DNA of 64,000 nt from Takakia lepidozioides (Eukaryota > Streptophyta > Takakiopsida > Takakiales > Takakiaceae): positions 42,389,053 through 42,453,052 of the forward strand of contig CM060732.1 of the NCBI GenBank assembly GCA_030704615.1, read 5' to 3'. Numbering within the stretch: position 1 is the first letter of the stretch; each line of letters opens with the position of its first letter. Both the position numbers and the translations under genes were made by a program. The notes beneath the pieces are model-generated. The model was not told where the DNA came from. It saw nothing but the letters and a program-made list of their open reading frames with translations, and searched no databases. This document shows, piece by piece, positions 1-11,800 of the stretch.

Positions 1-1197
1 CTACTCCCATGCCAACAATATCAAGTCCACTGGGACTGTCATATTCTGAATTCCGTATCAGCCACCACGGACATGAAACCAGGAACTGAGCACAAAATCT
101 CCCATTCATTCAATTTATGGTGGGCCAAAAGTAGAAGTAGAAATAGAAGTAGAAGTGGTGGGCAAGCCCACATTGCTATCCCCATATACTAGAAAAACTA
201 TTAAAAATTATGGATGGAATATCCTATTTCCTTGGATGATGAAAGATATTATCCATTTCTGGTTGGTAGGTATCACTTTTCATCCTACCAGCTGTCATAG
301 GGCGCGCTCCTAGATATTTTAGCCCCCAAAAATCCCTTCATATGAATTCAAGTAGCCACGGACGTCCAAGAAGCTCAAAAAATGGTGGCCATTGCAGACC
401 TTGGCCAAAATCCTCAAACTTGGCCGTATATTTGTTGTGGTATCCTTGTAAACCCCACCAATCTACAAGCCCATTGGGTTCAACCATAAACCAAGAAAAA
501 TAACCGAGCTACAAATCCCCGTAAAAACGGAATTTTCAACGCCGAGCATATTTTTTGGGTGTGGACAGATCGACACTTAGGGCTGAAACTCCTTCCACAC
601 CATCTTGTCCGACTATTAGTTACACACAAAAACATTCCCCACCAACAACGCTCGATAACGGCTTCGTCCTATCAGTTTGAGGTCCTTAACATAGCAAAAT
701 CCCAATTGACGACTACCACTGGATAAAATCTCTTTTGGATTTTTAATAGAAGCCCAAGACACCTTGGAAGCTCCTTCAATTGAATTCACATACAAAAACT
801 TAAATATTCGCATGGGAAAAAAGATACACTGCGGGCAGTTTGCAACTTACCATAACGCAGTGCCTGTTTGTTTTAGTGAACAAAAACACAGGGGAACCCA
901 TGCTTGATCCCTGTCAATAGCATGCTCACGCGTGTAATAAAATCAAGACCAAGAACATGTGTGCTCCACGCCTCCAGCGTCCTCTTTGAAACTGCATTGG
1001 AGCAACGTGAAAAAATGATATATGGCATTTGTGAGACTGTTGTCAACCGTGTTGTTTAAAATATAGCCCATCGGGTATTTTTTCATTGAGGTCGAGCACT
1101 CTTGACTTGCCTTCATCTTGATAGCGAACAGACGTTGAGGTGATAAACATGCAGACTGTTGCCTACAGTCGTATAACATGCCTCTAGATGTTCGAAA
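1..1197. other. No gene recognised
   Basis: AT-rich sequence with only short open frames on both strands and no recognisable domain, splice structure or terminal repeat. It may be flank or decayed repeat upstream of the LINE fragment that starts near 1198. Confidence 0.4.
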
Positions 1198-1990
1198 TTG
1201 CCGACTAGAATTGCACGCCTACAACTGCTGCTCCTTGCAGATACCCTAGTCAAACATATCTTCTGGCCACATCTATTTCCATCCCCATACTGCCCATTAT
1301 GCTCAATTACTTATCAGGCACGTGACACTTGGCCACACCTCCTTAGCCAATGCACACATCCGATTATACATGGCATTCATTCATATCACACGTCACAACC
1401 ACGCAATCTGACATCTCCATAAGATCTTTCTATTAAACCGGTTCTCGCTCATTAACGCTGACACCTACCAAGGTCGGCCGCCAGACCACACTGTACCACC
1501 ATGGCTGCTACCGTGCATATGTACCCGATCACCATGCTCCTGCCCCGCTAGGCTTTCCCCGGACATACTCCTTGTCCAAGGCCTACCCATTAACACCATG
1601 CCTCCTACCTCACCATCCCTACAAATCACTATTCACGTCATTGAATTTACATTCTGCCATGATCGATATCCCAACGACACGATCCTAGAAAAACGACAAA
1701 AATATGCCCCGTTTATCCATGCAATCCGACGGTGTAGCTGGAAAACCGGCCCATTAACCGTCATCACCGCCGGTACTCGAGGCGACATTCATAACGCCAA
1801 TATCAACGACATACACGATAACTTCAAAATCCCCATCTTCCCCATCCATAAATGTTTCAAAACAATCCACCTCACGACGCTCCGTTCCCTCACAGCAAAC
1901 GCCAACTGGAATCCGGCTCTTCGAATGCACCCTAGGTCACCCAAGGTACCACAGACCCCTCTATTTTCTACGGTCACCTGGTGTCCTACA
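1198..1990 (+). mobile_element. Decayed non-LTR retrotransposon (LINE), C-terminal part
   Basis: Two frames (1198-1422 and 1598-1993) read like the end of a LINE polyprotein. The first has the CPLC ... H ... C zinc-knuckle typical of the region after the reverse transcriptase (CPLCSITYQARDTWPHLLSQC). The second has a PD...E...K arrangement (SPDILLVQG in the joining stretch, then HVIEFTFCHD and KRQKYAPFI), reminiscent of the C-terminal nuclease-like domain of some LINEs. The frame shifts between them, and no reverse transcriptase or 5' end is visible, so this is a 5'-truncated dead copy. The family assignment is an inference from motif order. Confidence 0.5.
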
Positions 1991-2194
1991 TGACATCTGT
2001 CTTTTTATAGGGCCCACCCCCCAAAGGGGGCAGTAGCTGCAAAGTGAAGTGGCTCTTAGTTACGCCGGCTCCGGCCGGAGCTTCTCTCTTTCTTGTGATG
2101 CGTTGCGCCTTAAAGTAGTTGAGGATGGGTGTCTTTTGGCGGGGGTGTGCATGCTCAAATTGAGGGAGGAATGGGCTTTTAAGCCAGCTGAGTC

Positions 2195-3127
2195 CTAGTG
2201 GGGACGCGGTATTATCGCTGAGGGACTGACGCAATAAATAACAAGATTCCCATTCTCTTGCATCTGAAGGATGAACTCTTGTGCATTTCCTTGTGGGCAA
2301 GTATGTGGACCAGTGTTCCAAAGTTCACCTCCGTTTCCATTGTAAACCACCAAATTTCCATCACTATGCATAGAAGCGTAATAGTTAGAAAAGACAGTGT
2401 TTCCGGTGAGCGTGAGCGTGAACATAAGAGGAATAATGCTCAATTTTTTAGAATATTCCACCTAATTCTGCCCCGAACCTAACCCGAACCTAACTTGTGA
2501 GTAAAACTTGAAGGTCGTAGTTTTGCGCGGAACTACGAATTCATGCAGGAAATGCTGAATCCACGGAAATGAAACATACGACAGTTCCACGCGGAACTGT
2601 CGATTTGCCACAGAAATATTCAACATACACCCAAACACTCAATGCCAGAAAAGTTATTATGGGCATATTCTCATATTCTTCTTATATTCTTAGAATATTT
2701 TTAGGATATCCATAAGATATTCCTAGTATATTCTCATATTATTAGGATATCCTTTGTTAGTATTATTGGAATACTCCAATAAATATTCCTGAAATATTCC
2801 CGGACCCGAGCCTGACCGAACCAGCCGCTTACGCTCACGCTTACGACATATCCGCCCCCAGTTAGATTCTTTATCATATGTGCCGCTACTCCATACTGCT
2901 TGCCCAGTAATGCACTTGTATAACACCAAATTACAGTTACTTTGCATGATAATATCGTATGTCCCATACTCACGAACTAGGCCATTTTTACTAGTTATGT
3001 TGGCTGACTGATACAAACAACAACCATCGATGAAATTTGGTTCACAACAATCAGTCCTAGCTGGGACTATGGAAACTATGAGACATAGAATTGTCAACAC
3101 TGTTTTGAATACACTTTTGGCATCCAT
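2195..3127 (-). CDS. Secreted bulb-type (GNA-like) mannose-binding lectin, two exons
   Basis: The first exon starts at the ATG at 3127. It gives a hydrophobic signal peptide (VFKTVLTILCLIVSIVPA), then a Cys-rich segment and one lectin repeat (MQSNCNLVLYKCITGQAVWS). The second exon, read from about 2425 down to the TAG at 2195, adds two more repeats (SDGNLVVYNGNGGELWNTG and MQENGNLVIYC). The motif QxDxNxVxY marks the monocot-mannose or bulb-lectin fold. The first and third repeats are degenerate (N for D, or missing Q), so sugar binding at those sites is doubtful. The join lies between about 2845 (possible donor GTAAGC) and 2430, but I could not fix the acceptor with a matching phase. Such lectins are usually secreted and bind mannose glycans. 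The gene is short and could be a remnant of a larger lectin gene. Confidence 0.55.
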
Positions 3128-3249
3128 ATTGTTGTTGCAGTATGCTTCACGAAAGAAGTTAGGTCTAATTGAGCTCCTACATGTTGATTCGTCTTTCTGT
3201 ACAATCACGTCAACTAAAATTGAATGAAAGTTACTATGAAGACACAAAC

Positions 3250-5849
3250 TATTCTGATTTTTTGTTCGAAAAATATTGATAAAAGGTCAAGACATTTTCA
3301 AAGGTTCAATGTCGATACAAACATTTGTCAATGGAGACAAATCTGCAGTGTCAACATACCATCGTCATATTATGATCATTGCGTTGTCCAATTGAATAGT
3401 CAACATTGCATAAGAAAATGATGTTGAAACGGATTGAATTATTAATTTCAATATATAATATATATTTATACATAAACATAGTACTTCTTTGTACTGCAAC
3501 ACTGGCAAAAAATGTAACAACTCACTTATAATTTCTACGAGAGCAAAATTGCCTTCATATATGGAAGTGCTAAAAAAATAAAAAAAAATAAAAAATAGAG
3601 AGCTGGCCACTTTGTGCTTTTCACCTCTATGATGTCTCTCTGGTGAGGGTAGCGACAATAGAGCGACAACCATCGCTCTACTATCCCATTTTACACCCTC
3701 ACCGTACTTCATAATTCAGAAAGTGGGGAGACAAAAAACATACAAAAAGAAAGAAATGCGGTTGAATTATCGCAACATGCTTGCCCTGCATCCCAAAGCT
3801 CATCCTTGGAACTCCAATAAAACAACGAACAAAATACTAGGGCTGAAGTGCAATAAATGTCAAAAGAGCAAGCGAGCAAAATACAAGGAAAAAAAGAGAG
3901 GACCAAACTCAAAATAACACATAAATGAGCGTAAAACGCGTTTCATCATGTATTTTGTTTTTGGCATTCCTCTATGGGTACGTGGCGTGGCGTGGAACGA
4001 AGCGGGCATGGAGGTTGGGGAGGGGCCCACACTGATTTGATGCTAATATGTCCACACCTTCACGTGGGCGAGCATGTCCCTAGTTCCTCTTTTGGTACTG
4101 CGTCTGCGGACTTAACAAATACTTTTGGCCAAACTGGCCTAACTCACCCTCCATCCCCTCGACTTAACGGATAACTCTAATGTGTAGCTAGTAGCTACTA
4201 CTTTTTGGTATCGTTTACTCTGAAGTAAGTATCCTTATAAATAATTTAAATTCACTGCATGTCTCTACTATGATGAAATAAAATTGGTGTAACTCTTGCT
4301 TCTACGCAGGCTATGAACCCTACAACGAGCTACATGGTGATAGTATCGGAAGAGTGCCAAGTCACAATTGATAGCCATATAGTCCAAGCACAGGGAGCAC
4401 TTCATGAATTTTCACATTCCATTAGCGATGAACATATGTGGAGGGTGGGGTAAATTTTTAAAACCCTAACTAAGGGAATGTTTGAAGTGTGAACCATTAT
4501 TTTATTGAAGGCTGATAAAACCCTAATTTAAGTTTAAAGTGTGTGACCAGAGCTATACCAACCACCATTGGACATGGATGATGCACAATGAAATCTAACC
4601 TCAAGTGTGTGTATACAAGGTTGGGTCATAATGAATGTTTGGAGTATATGCATATTTTGAATCCTATGTATTTATGCTTTGACTACAGACTTGGATGACC
4701 GGATCTAACTGGTCATCCCACTATGGATGACCGACTATAGCTGGTCCAATATTTTGAGAAATGGTATCTTGAAAAAATAGATGCTTTAAGTAGCACCATG
4801 GTACCAAGATACCTTTTGTGGATGAGGCTATTTAGGGAGTCTCTTAGAGTTGAGTCAAAATGTTATTGAAGATGATTTAATACTGACACGACTCGACAAC
4901 TTTCCTTTCTTCCAACTTTCTTTCTCCCATAAGCTCTTTGAGATTTCTGCTGACATTATAAAGTACCATTTCATTTCATTTCATTTCATTTCCTCCAATA
5001 CTTTCTTGTTACTACTCTGACAGTTAGGATGTTGCCAAAGGCCAGTCAAATATGCCACATTCTCAATCCTCACAAGATTTTCTTCCAAAATGCTTCATGG
5101 CAAAAAGTTGGCAACCCCTCCAGTCCACAAGTTCTAGAGCATGTGTGCCATTCAGTGAAATCAGTCTGGCAGTGTTTTCTCTTCTCTCAGACATGATGTG
5201 CAGTTGATCGATCATATTTTCAACCATTTACTTTCTCAAAATCCGGAGCCGATTTACAAAGGGCGTTTATGCCGGATCACCACTTACTAGATAAGTGGAT
5301 AGTCTATGTATCTATCGTACAAAATATGAAGGGCCGTTTTGCTGTAAAGTCTCACAACTGGGCTAAATGATCCACTCATCTCACGATCCTGTGAATGATT
5401 TCCCCTTTGCAATCTTTCCTTCGACAACACGAGGTGGTTTGGCACAGATACCCCTTTTGAAATTATTACGAGGGGTAACAACTTGACAGTTTCTACTCAA
5501 ATTTCGATCACGGAATGCCCAGGGCTAATTGCTGCAAAAACCAAGCTATGTCATGAAGGCGTCACATCCCAACTTAAAGTTCACCACCCCACTGGTCATG
5601 CCTGCATATGCTGTATTCTGTATGGAAACTGTAGGCCCAATTCAACAGAGCTTCTTATCCCAGCTATCTTTTGATCAACATTGTGGTACCCAAGCTGGTC
5701 AATTTTTTGGTCAGAAATGAACCACGGTGCCTGCCTCTTGAATACTTCCTGAGAAGCAAGAGGTGCAATTAGCTGGGGGTTATGGCATCTGACCTTGGCC
5801 CAAGGATGATGTCATGCTATTCTCATTGCGGCCAGGATGACATGTTCTC
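3250..5849. other. Intergenic; one LINE-type 3' tail, otherwise nothing recognised
   Basis: AT-rich stretch between the lectin gene and the 3' end of the ABCB gene. The only recognisable item is the ATTTC-tailed repeat near 4915-5001. Open frames here are short and have no domain or codon-bias support. Confidence 0.4.
4915..5001 (+). repeat. LINE-type 3' end with (ATTTC)n tail
   Basis: The motif CATAAGCTCTTTGAG...GACATTATAAAGTACC followed by repeated ATTTC occurs here and again at about 8245-8305 (-), 11335-11395 (+), 14094-14150 (-) and 25897-25965 (+). Short microsatellite tails behind a conserved end are typical of LINE or SINE 3' termini, and two of the copies sit directly on LINE coding remnants. 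Confidence 0.6.
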
Positions 5850-8800
5850 TCACTGCGGACTGCTGTATTGCTGCAAGCTGACCAAACGTGAGTATGCACC
5901 ATTGGGTCTTGTGATAAGTTCATGGTGCGTGCCTTCTTCTATGATGGCCCCATCCTGAATCACTGCTATGCTGTTGGCATTGCGAATGGTTGAGAGCCTG
6001 TGGGCAACCATCACTGTTGTCCGACCCTGCAACCAGAGAGTAGGATTTGCAGATATAGGATTAACAATTCCTTGTTCACACATTGAAGAGCTTCCAAAGT
6101 TTCTCTTAGTTCTTACCTGAGTGGCTTCCTGGGACACTCTGCCTATGTGCAAAGTTGGGATGGATTAGAGGGGTGTCTGGGGTTCCCACTGTGCTGACAC
6201 GTGGGCCTTTTCGTGAACCTGATTTCTCTCATTTTTTCTCTCCATCTCCCTCCCATGAAAGGAGACATGAACAACCCTTTTCAAGATTGAGAGCACAAGG
6301 TTGACAAGAAATTCAATAGCGAAGAACACTCCAGGAACGTTTCAACACCCTAGAGAAATTCTTACCTGCATGAGCCGGTCCAAGGCATCCTGCACAATCT
6401 GCTCTGACTCTGAATCCAGGGCGCTAGTGGCCTCATCCAGCAGCAAGATGGCCGGATTCTTCAGGACAGCCCGAGCAATTGCCACTCGCTGTTTCTGGCC
6501 ACCAGAGAGCTGGACCCCCCGCTCGCCAACTTGAGTTTTGTACCCTTCTGGCAGAGCACTGATGTAATTGTGTGCATTCGCCGACTTTGCCGCCTCAATT
6601 ATCTCAGCCTCAGATGCCCCTTCCCTCCCATAGAGAATATTCTCATAGATGGTGGTAGCAAACAACGCTGGTTCCTGCTCCACAAGCCCAATGTGACGAC
6701 GAAGGCTTTTCAGGTTCAGCTTTCTAATGTCTTTTCCATCAATCTGGACCCGGCCAGAGATGGGGTCATAAAACCTCTCAATCAGTGCAATCACGGAGCT
6801 CTTGCCCGACCCACTTGACCCCACCAGGGCCAGGCTTTTACCAGATCGCACCTTCAAATTCAGGTCCTTGAAGATGGGTAGTTCTGGCCGGGATGGGTAA
6901 CTGAACGTGACCTTTCTGAACTCAATGTCCCCCTTGACAGAGCTTACTTTCTCGCCCTCTGGCTCATCACTGTTGATCTCTGTCGAGCGGTCAAGCACCT
7001 CAAACACAGAAGCCAGGGCTTGACCTCCTTTCACTATGTCAGGGGTGAGTGCAAGTGTCTCAGCAACAGCAAAGGCAGCAATGATCAGAACCATGAACAC
7101 TTTGATAACATTGCCGAACTCAGTTGTGTGATCCTTTACCAACTGTCCACCATACCATAAGCCCAATCCATAAGCTCCGAACATTGCCAGCTGTGAGAGC
7201 CCATAACCCAGGCCAGCCACCTGTCCATCCACAAAGCTGCTTCTCAAAAAGAGGTTTAGCTGATTGGGATGGTACTAACAGAGACAATTTTTGCAACTGG
7301 GTGATGTACTGTGGCGCATTTCTCGTGAATGCATAATCTGTAGGATGCGAGTTATGATTGGTAAACCCTTCAGAGATAACATTCTTCACATATATAATTT
7401 TCTACAGGTAGAAAAGATGTACTCATAAGTCTACCATAGCCTTGTGGTTTCTACAGAGGGTGTAGTAGCATGAACCACAACAAACCTGGCCTCGCCAAAA
7501 GCTCTTTTGCATGGGGTTCTCCAGCTCGTGCTCGAAGAGCCCCAGCACTTTGCCCTCTGCATTGAAGGCTGCTACTGTTCGGATGTTGCTCACTGCCTCC
7601 ACGGCCACCATGCTTGCTCGGGCCTGTGCCTTGGCTACGTCTCCGGCAAACCCTCTAAGAAACATTTGCTGCAGCAGGCACGAGGCAGAGCATGGAAAAA
7701 GCTTAGAAAAAAACTAGACAGGTAAGGCTAATTGACAATTTCTGCTTGGAGAAGAGCTTATGAGACACAAGTTTCAAACACAGAAAAACAAATCAGAGGG
7801 TCAAGTCAAAGAAGAAAAAGAAACTGATACAAGAGATAAAATCACCTCTACAAAAGCAGCACCAACAAGCACTGGGAAAGTGGCCAGGACAACAAAAGCC
7901 ATCCGCCATTGTACTATGAAAGCGATTGCACATGTTGCCATCAGCAATGCACAATTTTGAACCATCAACGAAATGCGGTCTCCGATTGCCCCCCTCACAG
8001 TTGTTGCATCAGATGACAGGCGGGATGCCACCTGCCCACTGTTGTTTTCATCGAGATCAAACCAGCTTACTTCATTCTGCAGAATACCTGCCCAGCACGG
8101 CTACATGAATGAGAGAGATGAAAGGTGTACTGATTAGACTTTGCTTGCTGTAGCTATGTCAGACTTGCCCTAGACGGGAGCACCTAAGTGAACACATATC
8201 AGAAAGTAACCACAGAACTGAGAAAGAGCAAGCAAGGGATAGAAATGAAATGAAATGAAATGGTACTTTATAATGTCCGCTGAAAGCTCAAAGAGCTTAT
8301 GGGACAAAATGGAAAAACAAGAAAGAAGAGACAAAACCACAGCCAAAAGCAGCCCAAAAGCAACTACTGCTCAAGGGATTGCCTAAGGGTCAAGGCCTCA
8401 TGCAGATAAGCAGCCAAGCATTTCTGATCCTCATAATGGAAGACTTCAGCGAGAGATTGGGTTCCACGGCAAAGAAGTTCATTTTGCTCATGGGATGCCC
8501 AAAAGGCCTCAGGGACACATGCAGGGAAAGAGAGATAACGGAGCCCTTTGATTATGCCAGCTGAGTCAGAGCATCTTTCTCTCTCCCTCTCTCTCTCTCG
8601 AGATGAATTCAAGGTCAGATGGTGGGGTCAGCTGCAACATATGCCCAACACCAGATATCCTAAGTTAATCGACTCTATATCTTGGAAACAGGACCGCCCT
8701 GTCAAACAGGCTAAGTCCTGGCAGAAGAGAGTAGAAGAGATCCTCAAGGACCTGGACCTGGATCCGCAAGTCTTGACCCTGCTGGATAAATCTGACTTAG

Positions 8801-11800
8801 AGGCTGTAGTGTCCTCAGCCATGTCTGTTGCCATGAGATTGTCTGATGAAAATGAAGTTAGGCAGAAAACTTCCCTGAACTTGTTTCCAGTCTGTGACGT
8901 GGGGGAGGACATCTTGGATGACCTCAATGGTCTACCCACTCTCGGCACTAGACTGAAATTTAAACTCAGGGCAGGAAGCCTACCTTTGAACAGCAAACAG
9001 AAGCAGAGAGGAAAGGGAGAGTGCAATTTCCCGTTGTGTGGGCAATCTGAAGACAGTATTCATTTTCTGATACACTGTCCGGGGTTCTCTCACCAAAGAG
9101 ACGCTCTCTTCAAATCTATTAAGGGAATTGTGCCTGTACCCCTGTTTACCAACTTTGAAAGTCTCGAGGCTGAGCCAAAAGCCCAGGCCCTCCTGAGGCC
9201 TAGTTTTTGGGCAAATCACACACAGCAGATTGATGCTTGTGTGAAGGGACTCCAAAGAGGATATCTGGAAAACCCGGATTAATTCTTTATATGGAGGTAA
9301 GTCTTACTACCAACGTCAGCCCCTGACAGAGGTAGGTTCTGTCCCTTTTGTTCCCGCTCAAACTGGGCGCCGAGTCAATGGCCACAAGGCTACGGCAAAC
9401 AACGTCTTATGAGTACAATCTCTCTCTCTCTCCTCTTTCCGCCCTGTCAAACAGGCTAAATCCTGGCGGAAAAGGGTAGAAGAGATTTTCAAGGATCTGA
9501 ATCTTAGTCCACTAGCCATGACCCTGCTGGATAAATCTGGCTTAGAAGCTGAAGTTTCCGAAGCCATGTCTATTGCCAGGAAATTGTCTGAAGAAAATGC
9601 AGAAAACTTCCCTCAACCCTCAACCTGTTTCCAGTCTGTGACATGGGTGAGGCCATCATGGATGACCTCAAGGGTCTACCCACCCTCGGCACTAGACTGA
9701 AATTCAAACTCAGGGCGGGTAGCCTACCTTTGAACAACAAACAGTCGCAGAGAGGAAAGGGGGATTGTAAGTGCCCGTTGTGTGGGCAACCTGAAGACAA
9801 TATTCCCTTCCTGATTCATTGTCCTGGGTACTCTCACCAACGGGACACCCTCTTCCATTCCATCAAGGAAATTGTGCCTGCACCTCTGTTTAACAACTTT
9901 GAAAATCTTGAGGCTGAGCCAAAAGCCCAGGCCCTTTTGGGGTCTAGCTATTGGGCAAATCACACACATCAGATTGATGCTTGTGTGAAGGGATTTCTGG
10001 AGGATATATGGAAATCTCGGATCAACTGTTTATTCCAAGGTAAATCATACTACCGGCGTCAGCCCCTGACAAAGGTAGTTTCTGTCCCTTTATGTTCCGT
10101 TCAAACTGGGCGTGGGGTCAATGGCCACAAGGCTACGGCAAACAATGTCTTATGAGTACAATCTCTCTCTCCTCTTTGCTTGCCGCGTTATTAGACCTTG
10201 CCTTGGAGTACGGATCTGCTATATGGGTTGATAACTCCAACCAGGCTAAGTCTCTAGAATCCATTCAAGTGGGGGTGCTTAAGGAGTGCATGTCAGCATG
10301 CTCCAAAATAGCCAATGTGGCTGTTCGGGGTGAGTTTGGCATCCCTTCCTTAAGCTCCCGACGAGATGAATTCAAGGTCAGATGGTGGGGTCAGTTGCAA
10401 CACATGTCCAACACCAGATACCCTAAGTTCATCGACTCTATATCTTGGAAACAGGACCGCCCTGTCAAACAGGCTAAGTCCTGGCAGAAGAGAGTAGAAG
10501 AGATTCTCAAGGATCTGAATCTGGACCCGCAAGTCTTGACCTTGCTGGATAAACCTGACTTAGAGACTGTAGTGTCCAAAGCCATGTCTGTTACCAGAAA
10601 ATTGTCTGATGCAAACGAAGTTAGGCAGAAAACTTCCCTGAACCTGTTTCCAGTCTGTGACATGGGGGAGGATATCATGGATGACCTCAAGGGTCTACCC
10701 ACTCTCGGCACCAGACTGAAATTTAAACTCAGGGCAGGAAGCCTACCTTTGAACAGTAAACAGAAGCAGAGAGGAAAGGGAGAGTGCAATTGCCCGTTGT
10801 GTGGGCAACCCGAAGACAATATCATTTTCTGATTCACTGTCCGGGGTACTCTCAGCAGAGAAAGCTCCTCCAATCTATCAAGAGAATTGTGCCTGTACCT
10901 CTGTTTACCAACTTTGAAAGTCTCGAGGCTGAGCCAAAAGCCCAGGCCCTTCTGAGGCTTAGTTTTTGGGCAAATCACACACAGCAGATTGATGCTTGTG
11001 TGAAGGGATTTCTAGAGGATATCTGGAAAACCCGAATCAATTCTATGTAAAGGTAAGTCTTACTACCAATGTCAGCCCCTGACAGAGGTAGGTTCTGTCC
11101 CTTTGGTTTCCGCTCAAACTGGGCATGGGGTCAAAGGCCACAAGGCTACGGCAAACAACATCTTATGAGTACATTCTCTCTCTCCTCTGTGATGTTCCGC
11201 TCAAACTGGGCGCGGGGTCAATGGCCACAAGGCTACGGCAAATTACATCTTATGAGTACATTCTCTCCTCTGTTATGGATTCATTTCTTCTAAGCTCTTT
11301 GGCTTTCCATATAAAGTTTCTTTCTTTCTTTTGTCGCATAAGCTCTTAGAGCTTCCCACGGACGTTATAAAAGTAGCATTTCATTTCATTTCTTCTGTTT
11401 TGTGGCCCCTCTCTCTTTCTTGTTTCTTGTTCCTCGTCCCATAAGCTGTACTTTCTCTGAGAAGGCCAATGAGGTGTTTATTTAGCGAAATCATGAATAG
11501 AAGGCAGAATTTCTCTCATATTGCCAAGAATATTCCAGAAAAAGCCAACATTGGTGGGGCCCACCTGCAAACATCATCTCTCGGATGCGCTTCACCAGAT
11601 TTTCACCCATGACACCAAAGAAAAAGTGTTGGCTGAAGTAGCCAAGAACAGCAACACCTGCCAGCCCGACAAAGACAAGGGAATACTGGCCAATCTCTCT
11701 CTCCATTTTTTTTTGATCTGGATTGTAGTAAGCTTTTAGAGTCTGGCTTATGACCATTGCAAATGCTGGGTTCATGAAACCTGAGACCACAGATCCTATT

